Positions 55,083-62,407 of a stretch of 64,000 nucleotides of DNA are shown here, in pieces (position 1 is the first letter of the stretch; each line of letters starts with the position of its first letter). Origin of the DNA: Lachnospiraceae bacterium (lineage in GTDB: Bacteria > Bacillota > Clostridia > Lachnospirales > Lachnospiraceae); the NCBI GenBank assembly GCA_017460885.1, contig JAFUAB010000043.1, positions 90,063 to 154,062 on the forward strand. The letters are read 5' to 3'. The notes under the pieces were generated by a model. The model made no database searches, was not told the DNA's origin, and worked only from the letters and a program-made list of their open reading frames with translations. Made by a program: the position numbers and the translations under genes.

Positions 55083-56060
55083 ATGGCCAAAACTAAAGAG
55101 ATAAAAACAATAGGTATACTTACCAGCGGCGGTGATGCTCCGGGCATGAACGCAGCTATCAGAGCGGTAGTCAGAAAGGCACTCGCCAAGGGAGTGAAGG
55201 TCAAGGGTATCAAGAAGGGATATCAGGGTCTCCTTTCGGAGGAGATCATAGATCTGGAGAGATATCATGTATCCGATACGATCCAGCGGGGCGGTACTAT
55301 ACTCGGTACGGCCAGATGCCTGGAATTCCATACCGAGGAAGGCCAGCAGAAGGGCGTGGAGATATGCAGGAAATACGGTATTGAGGGTCTTATAGTCATC
55401 GGAGGTGACGGCTCCTACAGAGGTGCACAGGCTCTGTCGCGTCACGGCATCAACACCATAGGCATTCCCGGAACCATCGATCTGGATATAGCATGCACAG
55501 ATTACACCATAGGCTTTGATACGGCAGTCAATACCGCAATGCAGGCGATAGATAAGGTCAGGGATACTTCTTCCTCACACGAAAGATGCTCCATAATAGA
55601 GGTTATGGGAAGAAACGCCGGATATATCGCACTCTGGTGCGGCATTGCCAACGGTGCCGAGGATATTCTTCTGCCGGAAAAATACGATTATAACGAGCAG
55701 AATATCATAAACAACATTATCAATAACCGTAAAAGAGGCAAGACTCATCATATTATCATCAATGCCGAGGGCATCGGCCATTCCACATCCATGGCAAGAC
55801 GAATAGAGGCGGCAACCGGCATCGAAACCAGGGCTACGATACTTGGTTATATGCAGCGCGGCGGATCTCCTACCTGCAAGGACAGATACTATGCTTCCGT
55901 TATGGGGGCTTATGCAGCCGATATACTCTGCGCGGGCAAGACCAATCGCGTGGTGGGCATACGGCATGGCGAGTGTCAGGATTTTGATATCGAAGAGGCG
56001 CTCAACATGACAAAGAGCATACCTGAGTATGATTACGAAGTTGCAAGGATCCTGAGCTGA
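55083..56060 (+). CDS. pfkA: ATP-dependent 6-phosphofructokinase
   Basis: Glycolytic enzyme that phosphorylates fructose 6-phosphate. GILTSGGDAPGMNAAIRA (11-28), the GGDGSYRGA motif (107-115) and MGRNAGYIAL are present. GGDGS favours ATP over pyrophosphate. The GTIDLDIACTDYTIGFDTA motif at 130-148 has Leu where E. coli has Asn in GTIDND; the flanking aspartates remain. The length of 325 residues is normal. An extended -10 (TGATATACT at 55001-55009) may give it a promoter separate from dnaE. Its stop overlaps the next gene start. Confidence 0.95.
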   Translation: MAKTKEIKTIGILTSGGDAPGMNAAIRAVVRKALAKGVKVKGIKKGYQGLLSEEIIDLERYHVSDTIQRGGTILGTARCLEFHTEEGQQKGVEICRKYGIEGLIVIGGDGSYRGAQALSRHGINTIGIPGTIDLDIACTDYTIGFDTAVNTAMQAIDKVRDTSSSHERCSIIEVMGRNAGYIALWCGIANGAEDILLPEKYDYNEQNIINNIINNRKRGKTHHIIINAEGIGHSTSMARRIEAATGIETRATILGYMQRGGSPTCKDRYYASVMGAYAADILCAGKTNRVVGIRHGECQDFDIEEALNMTKSIPEYDYEVARILS

Positions 56061-56836
56061 TGATAAGCAGTCTGACAAATGCGGCTGTCAGGCATATTAC
56101 CCTGCTTCAGTCCAAGGAAAAGTCCAGAAGAGAGGAAGGCCTCTATATAACCGAGGGCGTCAGAATGTTCGCGGAGGTACCCGCGGACAGGCTTGACAGC
56201 GTGTATGTTACCGAGGATTTTCTCAGCGGAGCGAGTTTTGAGACCGGGGAGAGACTTGCGCGTACCGGCTATGAGCTTGTGTCCGACGACGTCATGAAGA
56301 AGATGTCCGACACCATGACTCCCCAGGGGATTTTGTGCGTTGTAAAAGCGGCTGATCACAGCCTGGAGGAGATACTGGATGCTGGTTCGCTTTTTTGCAT
56401 TCTGGACGGACTGCAGGATCCCGGAAATCTCGGAACGATATTCCGTACCGCAGAGGCAGCAGGCGTAGCCGGGGTCATTATGAGCCGGGATACGGTCAGC
56501 ATATACAATCCCAAGAGTGTTCGTTCCACCATGGGTACTCTGTTCAGAATGCCGTTCGTGTATGTGGATGACACGGTAGAAGCGATACATATGCTGCAGG
56601 CCGGAGGGATCAGCGTTTTTGCTTCGGCACTTGACGGAGCTAAGGCATATACCGACTGCGATTATCGTACTGCATCGGCTTTTGTTATAGGTAATGAAGG
56701 GGCAGGTGTTTCCGCAAGGGTTCAAAATGCTGCGGATGAGAGGGTTTTTATACCTATGGAAGGATCTGTGGAATCTCTTAATGCTGCGATCGCAGCTTCT
56801 GTTCTTCTCTATGAGGCTCACAGACAAAGAGCCTGA
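56060..56836 (+). CDS. SpoU/TrmH family RNA 2'-O-methyltransferase
   Basis: Methylates ribose of rRNA or tRNA using SAM. The 258-residue protein has an N-terminal substrate-binding domain (about 1-95) and the knotted SPOUT domain. The motifs are CILDGLQDPGNLGTIFRTA (about 114-132), FVIGNEGAGVS (about 211-221) and the C-terminal IPMEGSVESLNAAIAASVLLYE. It resembles the RlmB/TrmH-like enzymes with an extra N-terminal domain. The precise target is not clear. It overlaps the pfkA stop by one base. Confidence 0.9.
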   Translation: MISSLTNAAVRHITLLQSKEKSRREEGLYITEGVRMFAEVPADRLDSVYVTEDFLSGASFETGERLARTGYELVSDDVMKKMSDTMTPQGILCVVKAADHSLEEILDAGSLFCILDGLQDPGNLGTIFRTAEAAGVAGVIMSRDTVSIYNPKSVRSTMGTLFRMPFVYVDDTVEAIHMLQAGGISVFASALDGAKAYTDCDYRTASAFVIGNEGAGVSARVQNAADERVFIPMEGSVESLNAAIAASVLLYEAHRQRA

Positions 56837-56848
56837 AATCAACATTTT

Positions 56849-56877
56849 TTGACAATTTAATATTTTATTGATATTAT
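56849..56877 (+). promoter_or_regulatory. Promoter of the SleB-like gene
   Basis: TTGACA (56849-56854) and TATTAT (56872-56877) have a 17-base spacer. The leader is about 30 bases and lacks a clear ribosome site. Confidence 0.7.
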
Positions 56878-56913
56878 TGTAATAATTTTGTAAAAAATGT
56901 CGAAGTATACATC

Positions 56914-58011
56914 ATGAAGATCATAATCTTTTTCGGCAGAACGGTGATAGTCTGTGTGACATTTATCTGGCTGTACAGCTTTGCGGTGTCGGCAGAGGAA
57001 ACCACCACAACTGCGGATTGTCTTAATAGTGCCAGCGCAGGCGTCGCTAATCTGGTAGGCTCATATGCCGGGGATACCGAGAAATCCCGACAGGCTATAG
57101 ATGAGCTTGCTTCGTATGCACCGGAACCCGAGGCAGAGGAAGAAGAATCGGAATCCACGCTTTTTATGGCTAACGTTAATAATTCGGTGAACGTGAGGAC
57201 CGAACCAAGCGAAGAGGCGGAAAAGGCGGGACTGTTGTATAAGGACTGCGGTGGCCGTATCCTTGAGCGGGGTGAGGACTGGAGCCGTATCCAGTCAGGA
57301 GAGCTTGTCGGATGGGTCAGCAATGACTATGTGCTTTTTGATGAAGAGGCAGAGGAACTTGCTTCGGATGTCGGGTTCAAGATACTGACGGTTGAAACAG
57401 ATGCGTTGAGGATACGGGAGGAACCCAGTACGGATGCCAGGATACTTGGACTTGTGGCCAGCGGCGATGAGCTTGAGGTCGTGAATGATGAAGAAACCGA
57501 GTGGATAGAGGTGGCCTATGAGGAAGAGGAGGGCTACGTATCCGCCGAATATGTCAAAGTTACTTTTTCCATAGATGCAGGTGAGACTATGGAACAGATC
57601 AGGATCAGAGAGGAAGCGGAGGCGGAAGCCAAGCGCAAGGCTCTGCTGCGTGCTCAACAGGCCAAGGTGGATGCCGACGGCAACGAGACAAAACTGCTGG
57701 CTGCGCTCGTACAGTGTGAGGCCGGTACCGGCAACTACGAAGGTCAGCTTGCCGTTGCTGCATGCGTAATGAACCGTGTCAGATCCTCCGCTTATCCAAA
57801 TTCCATATACGGCGTGATCTACGCTTCGGGGCAATTCACTCCCGCCTTGAATGGAAAGGTGGCTGCGGTGTATAATAATAAGGTGTACGATTCTTGTTTT
57901 ACCGCAGCGCAGGATGCATTGAACGGTAAGACCAATATCGGAACGGCTACGCATTTCAAGAGAGCCGGTTCCCATGAGGGTGTGGTCGTCGGCGGCAATG
58001 TTTTCTGGTAA
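56914..58011 (+). CDS. SH3-SleB cell-wall hydrolase
   Basis: The 365-residue protein has an N-terminal signal (about 1-28), two SH3b domains (about 84-146 and 154-210), and a C-terminal SleB-type hydrolase (about 250-365). Catalytic Glu269 lies in QCEAGTGNYEGQ, the usual SleB position, followed by NRVRSSAYP and TATHFK. The family cleaves spore cortex or vegetative wall. In a probable non-sporulating relative it may act in growth. No strong ribosome binding site precedes the ATG. Confidence 0.88.
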   Translation: MKIIIFFGRTVIVCVTFIWLYSFAVSAEETTTTADCLNSASAGVANLVGSYAGDTEKSRQAIDELASYAPEPEAEEEESESTLFMANVNNSVNVRTEPSEEAEKAGLLYKDCGGRILERGEDWSRIQSGELVGWVSNDYVLFDEEAEELASDVGFKILTVETDALRIREEPSTDARILGLVASGDELEVVNDEETEWIEVAYEEEEGYVSAEYVKVTFSIDAGETMEQIRIREEAEAEAKRKALLRAQQAKVDADGNETKLLAALVQCEAGTGNYEGQLAVAACVMNRVRSSAYPNSIYGVIYASGQFTPALNGKVAAVYNNKVYDSCFTAAQDALNGKTNIGTATHFKRAGSHEGVVVGGNVFW

Positions 58012-58069
58012 CGGTAAAACCGTGATCGCCGGCCGGTTAACCGACCGGTAAGGAATAGGGGGTGATCGT

Positions 58070-58528
58070 ATGAATGAAACCGTTGTTATCATATGGATCA
58101 TTGCATTGGTGGTTCTTATCCTTGTGGAACTTCTGACCATGGGACTTACCACTGTCTGGTTTGCCGGCGGATCCCTGGTTGGACTTCTGCTGGCGGTTCT
58201 GGGTGCTCCTGTATGGGCACAGCTTATTGCGGCTCTTGTTGTCAGCCTTATACTTCTGCTCACAACTCGTCCCATTGCGATCAAATATTTTAATAAGGAC
58301 AGGGTGCGTACCAATGCCGAGAGTCTGATAGGGCATATGGCGGTCGTTATGACGGATATCGATAACCTGGAGGGTGTCGGACTGGTAAATGTGGGCGGAC
58401 AGGAATGGTCAGCCAGAAGCAGTGATGACAGTACGGTTATTCCGGCAGGAAGCGTAGTAAGGATCCTGTCGATCAGTGGGGTTAAGCTGATAGTTGAGAA
58501 ATCTGTGCAGGATAATGCGGAACAGTGA
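58070..58528 (+). CDS. NfeD family membrane protein
   Basis: The 152-residue protein has three hydrophobic helices (about 5-22, 25-42, 48-68) and a C-terminal OB-fold domain (about 85-150, GHMAVVMTDIDN and VGGQEWSARS). Such NfeD proteins work with an SPFH partner, which is the next gene. GGGTGAT is close to the ATG. The pair probably organises membrane microdomains or quality control. Confidence 0.88.
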   Translation: MNETVVIIWIIALVVLILVELLTMGLTTVWFAGGSLVGLLLAVLGAPVWAQLIAALVVSLILLLTTRPIAIKYFNKDRVRTNAESLIGHMAVVMTDIDNLEGVGLVNVGGQEWSARSSDDSTVIPAGSVVRILSISGVKLIVEKSVQDNAEQ

Positions 58529-58570
58529 CCGTGGACTGAATCTGATTATCTGAGGGAAAAGGAGGTTGTT

Positions 58571-59491
58571 ATGGTAGTAGTTGTCGTTTTACTTGTGATA
58601 GTAGTTGCATTGCTTGCCACTTGTATCAAGATCGTTCCTCAGGCCAATGCTTATGTGATAGAGCGTCTGGGTGCATATCAGCAGACCTGGTCGGTAGGAC
58701 TTCATTTCAAGATGCCGCTTTTTGACCGGGTGGCAAAGAGAGTGACACTCAAGGAACAGGTCGTTGACTTTGCTCCTCAGCCCGTTATCACCAAGGATAA
58801 CGTTACGATGCGTATAGATACCGTAGTGTTCTATCAGATCACGGATCCCAAGCTTTTTACTTACGGAGTGGAAAATCCGATCATGGCTATCGAGAATCTG
58901 ACCGCCACCACACTCAGAAATATCATTGGTGAGATGGAGCTTGACCAGACACTGACCAGCCGTGAGATCATTAATACCAAGATGAGAGCTTCATTGGATG
59001 AGGCAACGGATCCCTGGGGGATCAAGGTCAATCGTGTGGAGCTTAAGAACATCATTCCTCCGGCAGAGATACAGAATGCCATGGAAAAGCAGATGAAGGC
59101 AGAGCGTGAAAGACGTGAGGCCGTAACCCGTGCGGAGGGTGAAAAGAAGGCAGCGATACTTGAGGCAGAGGGTCTGAAGGAAAGCGCGATCCTGAAGGCA
59201 GAGGCCGAGAAGCAGGCTACCGTGCTTCAGGCAGAGGCTCAGAAGGAAAGGAAGATCCGAGAGGCCGAAGGTGAGGCTCAGGCGATCCTGAGCGTACAGC
59301 AGGCAAAGGCAGAGGGTATCAGAGTACTTAAGGAAGCCGGCGCGGATGAAGCGGTTATCAGACTGAAGAGCCTGGAGGCTTTCGAGAAGGTTGCCGACGG
59401 ACAGGCTACCACCATACTCATGCCGGCCGAACTGCAGGGGATAGCATCGGTAGGAAGCACGCTTGCGCAGGCGGCAAAGGTGATAAAATAA
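58571..59491 (+). CDS. SPFH/stomatin-like membrane protein
   Basis: The 306-residue protein has an N-terminal membrane helix (about 2-20), a band-7 domain (about 22-190, VIERLGAYQQTW onward with VEKLVDF-like EQVVDFAPQPV), and a long charged coiled coil with repeating AEGEKKAAILEAEG-like units (about 185-250). It pairs with the NfeD gene 42 bases upstream. GGAGG precedes the ATG. The family (QmcA/stomatin) forms membrane scaffolds. Confidence 0.92.
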   Translation: MVVVVVLLVIVVALLATCIKIVPQANAYVIERLGAYQQTWSVGLHFKMPLFDRVAKRVTLKEQVVDFAPQPVITKDNVTMRIDTVVFYQITDPKLFTYGVENPIMAIENLTATTLRNIIGEMELDQTLTSREIINTKMRASLDEATDPWGIKVNRVELKNIIPPAEIQNAMEKQMKAERERREAVTRAEGEKKAAILEAEGLKESAILKAEAEKQATVLQAEAQKERKIREAEGEAQAILSVQQAKAEGIRVLKEAGADEAVIRLKSLEAFEKVADGQATTILMPAELQGIASVGSTLAQAAKVIK

Positions 59492-59500
59492 AACATTCAA

Positions 59501-60493
59501 ATGACTGATAAAGCTGATTTACTTGCCCTCCTTCGGGAGGGCACCACTTACATATCGGGGCAGGAGCTGAGCGAACATTTCGGAGTATCGCGTACCGCGA
59601 TCTGGAAAGCGATCAGGACGCTGAAGGAAGACGGATATGAGATCGAGGCGGTACCGAATAAGGGTTACCGGCTGGTGAGTACTCCGGATATCATGTCATA
59701 CTCGGAAATATCAAGCAGGCTGGGTACCGGCTATGTCGCCAGAGAGTTGTACTATTACGATAAAGTGGATTCTACTAATGTCCGTGTGCGTCAGATCGCG
59801 GATACCGCTTCGGATGGTACTCTGGTGGTGTCGGATATGCAGGAGGCCGGCCGGGGCAGGCGAGGACGCGGATGGAATTCTCCTGCAGGAACCGGAATAT
59901 ATATGTCACTTCTCCTGAAACCGGATATCATGCCCTCGGATGCCCCCATGATCACACTGATAATGGCTCTCGCGGTAGCGGGAGCGATAAGGAACACAAC
60001 AGGACTCGACGCTCGCATCAAGTGGCCGAATGATGTGGTCATAAACGGCCGCAAGACCTGCGGCATATTGACCGAAATGGATATGGAATCGGATTATATC
60101 CGTGATGTTATAGTCGGAGTGGGCATCAATGTAAACCAGCCCGATACCGGATCCTTTCCGGAGGAGATCAGGGGAACCGCCACGAGTCTGAAGATCGAAG
60201 CGGGGGAGACTGTCCGAAGATCGGCACTGGTGGCTGAAGTTATGAATCTCTTTGAAGGGTATTATGACAGCTTCCTCGGAAACGGTGATCTGTCCGGCCT
60301 TAGACAGGAATACGAGAAGCTGCTGGTCAGCATCGGAACCGAGGTCAGGGTATTGGATCCCGGGGGGGAGTACAGCGGAATCTCCGGAGGCATTGATGAC
60401 CGCGGAGAGCTTCTTGTGAAAATGCCCGACGGCGAGGTCCGCACGGTCTATGCCGGTGAGGTCTCCGTGCGAGGGATCTATGGATATGTATGA
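59501..60493 (+). CDS. birA: Bifunctional biotin operon repressor/biotin-protein ligase
   Basis: Attaches biotin to acceptor proteins and represses biotin genes. The N-terminal winged helix (about 5-65, EHFGVSRTAIWKAIRTLKEDG) makes this the class II, DNA-binding form. The ligase motif AGRGRRGRGWNSPAGTGIYMS (about 114-134) and KWPND (about 173-177) are intact. The length of 330 residues is normal. It has a weak ribosome site and overlaps the next gene by one base. Confidence 0.94.
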   Translation: MTDKADLLALLREGTTYISGQELSEHFGVSRTAIWKAIRTLKEDGYEIEAVPNKGYRLVSTPDIMSYSEISSRLGTGYVARELYYYDKVDSTNVRVRQIADTASDGTLVVSDMQEAGRGRRGRGWNSPAGTGIYMSLLLKPDIMPSDAPMITLIMALAVAGAIRNTTGLDARIKWPNDVVINGRKTCGILTEMDMESDYIRDVIVGVGINVNQPDTGSFPEEIRGTATSLKIEAGETVRRSALVAEVMNLFEGYYDSFLGNGDLSGLRQEYEKLLVSIGTEVRVLDPGGEYSGISGGIDDRGELLVKMPDGEVRTVYAGEVSVRGIYGYV

Positions 60494-60831
60494 TGAGCGA
60501 TAATAAGCGTACCGTCGTATGCGGAGCCAATGCATACGAACAGAAATACTATTTTAATAAGGATTTTGATAAGATCCCTCCTTCTCTTAAGGAGGAACTC
60601 AGGATAATCTGCGTCCTTTTCACGCAGGATGCGGGAGGCATCTTTACCATAGCGTTTGATGAAGACGGCGAACTGGTGATGGAAACACAGGCCGATGAAT
60701 ATGACATCACCTATGATGAGATCACGGCGGGTATGCTCATTGCCGAGATCCGGCGTAACCGCGCGGAACTCTTTGAATCTTTGTCGTTGTTTTACAAACT
60801 GGTCGTGTGTCAACGGGATGACAAGCAATGA
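60493..60831 (+). CDS. DUF6145-like protein
   Basis: The 112-residue cytoplasmic protein matches, from memory, the DUF6145 family of Lachnospiraceae. CGANAYEQKYYFN and the IICVLFTQDAGGIFTIAF core are the recognisable parts. The first Met at 60490 or the second at 60493 may start it. It lies between birA and dusB and overlaps dusB by four bases, a layout I recall as conserved in the group. No function is known. Confidence 0.75.
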   Translation: MSDNKRTVVCGANAYEQKYYFNKDFDKIPPSLKEELRIICVLFTQDAGGIFTIAFDEDGELVMETQADEYDITYDEITAGMLIAEIRRNRAELFESLSLFYKLVVCQRDDKQ

Positions 60832-61787
60832 ACATAGGCAGCATCCATCTTCAATATGGCTTGATAATGGCTCCGATGGCAGGTATAAGCGACCTGCCTT
60901 TTCGTCTGTTATGCGCGGAATACGGCAGCGAACTCCAATGTATGGAGATGATCAGTGCCAAGGCTATCACTTATCATAACCGTAATACGGAATCACTTCT
61001 GGAGATCGATCCCGGTGAGGGATATGTATCGCTTCAGCTCTTCGGCAGGGAGCCGGAAACGATGGCGGAGGCGGTAAAGATGATCTCCGACAGGTCTTTT
61101 GACATACTGGATGTCAACATGGGATGTCCGGTCCCGAAGATAGTCAATAACGGTGAGGGCAGCGCACTCATGAAGGAGCCCGGGCTGGTCGGAAAGATCG
61201 TGGAGGCGTTGGTCAGGGCAACCGACAGGCCCGTCACCGTCAAGATCCGCTCAGGCTTCGATCCTGACCATATCAATGCTGCCGAGATAGCTCATATAGC
61301 CGAGGAATCAGGGGCGAGTGCGGTAGCTGTACACGGAAGGACCAGAGAGCAGTTCTACAGCGGACGTGCGGATTGGGATATTATCGCCCGCGTAGCGGAT
61401 CGCCTGTCGATACCGGTGATCGGTAACGGAGACGTCACCTCTGCCGAAGACTTTATTAATATGAAAAAACAGACCGGATGCGCCGGAGTGATGATAGGCC
61501 GGGCTCTGCAGGGGAATCCGTGGCTGTTGAAGGATATAAGGACTTATCTGGAGACCGGTGAACATGCCACCCCTCCGACACCGGAGGAAAAGACGGAGAC
61601 GATACTGCGCCATGGCAGGATGCTGATAGAGCATAAGGGCGAATACGTTGGGATCCGTGAAATGCGTAAGCATACGGCCTGGTACACACAGGGACTTCCG
61701 CATTCGGCGGCTTTTCGCGGAAGGATAAATGAAATGGAAACCTTTGAGCAGCTCGAAACGGCGGTGCGGGAGCTGATATTGACATAA
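60828..61787 (+). CDS. dusB: tRNA-dihydrouridine synthase B
   Basis: FMN-dependent reduction of uridine to dihydrouridine in tRNA. MAPMAGISDLPFRLLC (about 14-29), VNMGCPVPKI (about 99-108, with the catalytic Cys), and VHGRTREQFYSG and IGRALQGNPWL are in the family order. The length of 319 residues is normal. Its ATG overlaps the preceding stop by four bases. The last bases of dusB carry the -35 of the greA promoter. Confidence 0.95.
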   Translation: MNIGSIHLQYGLIMAPMAGISDLPFRLLCAEYGSELQCMEMISAKAITYHNRNTESLLEIDPGEGYVSLQLFGREPETMAEAVKMISDRSFDILDVNMGCPVPKIVNNGEGSALMKEPGLVGKIVEALVRATDRPVTVKIRSGFDPDHINAAEIAHIAEESGASAVAVHGRTREQFYSGRADWDIIARVADRLSIPVIGNGDVTSAEDFINMKKQTGCAGVMIGRALQGNPWLLKDIRTYLETGEHATPPTPEEKTETILRHGRMLIEHKGEYVGIREMRKHTAWYTQGLPHSAAFRGRINEMETFEQLETAVRELILT

Positions 61788-61807
61788 ATGAACTTATTAT
61801 GTATAAT
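61779..61807 (+). promoter_or_regulatory. Consensus promoter of greA-lysS
   Basis: TTGACA (61779-61784) and TATAAT (61802-61807) are both perfect, with a 17-base spacer; the -35 overlaps the dusB stop. The start near 61814 leaves a 99-base leader. Confidence 0.85.
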
Positions 61808-61812
61808 TGCGT

Positions 61813-61884
61813 CGATTGCGTAGCAATCGGTAAACAACAGCCGCGGTGAGCCGCGACAACCAGGTGTCACGAACAGATCCGTGA
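61813..61884 (+). promoter_or_regulatory. Structured greA leader with three hairpins
   Basis: CGATTGC/GCAATCG (61813-61829), CGCGG/CCGCG (61842-61855) and TCACG/CGTGA (61867-61884) lie in order between the predicted transcript start and the greA ribosome site. No T-run follows, so they are not obvious terminators. Confidence 0.5.
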
Positions 61885-61912
61885 TACAGAATATATTAAA
61901 GAAGGTGTAGAA

Positions 61913-62407
61913 ATGAGTGAATCCAAAAAAAACATCCTTACATCTGAGAGCCTTAAGGCTTATGAGGATGAACTGAGCTACTTAAGAGAGGTTAAGCGTC
62001 ACGAGATCGCACAGAAGATCAAGGAAGCCAGGGAACAGGGAGACCTTTCCGAAAACGCTGAGTATGATGCGGCCAAGGATGAACAGCGTGACAACGAAGC
62101 CAGGATCGAGGAACTGGAAAAGATCCTAAAGAATGTAGAGGTCATCTATGAGGATGAGGTAGACTTAGAGACCATCAATATCGGATGCAGCGTAAGACTG
62201 ATGGACAATACTTATAATGAAGAGATCGAATTCAAGATAGTAGGCTCAACGGAAGCGGATTCACTGCTCGGCAAGATCTCAAATGAGTCACCGGTGGGTG
62301 CAGCCCTGCTCGGTCACAAGACCGGAGATACCGTCAAGGTTGAAACACAGGCAGGAGAGATCGTATATAAGGTTTTGGAGATTCATAACAGAAAAGACGA
62401 TGAGTGA
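61913..62407 (+). CDS. greA: Transcription elongation factor GreA
   Basis: Rescues backtracked RNA polymerase. The N-terminal coiled coil (about 8-80) has ENAEYDAAKDEQ at its tip, where acidic residues reach the polymerase active site. The FKBP-like C-domain ends YKVLEIHN. The length of 164 residues is normal. GAAGGTG precedes the ATG. It overlaps the lysS ATG by eight bases, giving a coupled pair. Confidence 0.95.
   Translation: MSESKKNILTSESLKAYEDELSYLREVKRHEIAQKIKEAREQGDLSENAEYDAAKDEQRDNEARIEELEKILKNVEVIYEDEVDLETINIGCSVRLMDNTYNEEIEFKIVGSTEADSLLGKISNESPVGAALLGHKTGDTVKVETQAGEIVYKVLEIHNRKDDE

Noticed and set aside
61788-61912. T-box or tRNA-type leader for greA-lysS
   Set aside because: No specifier loop or T-box sequence; three simple hairpins without a terminator.
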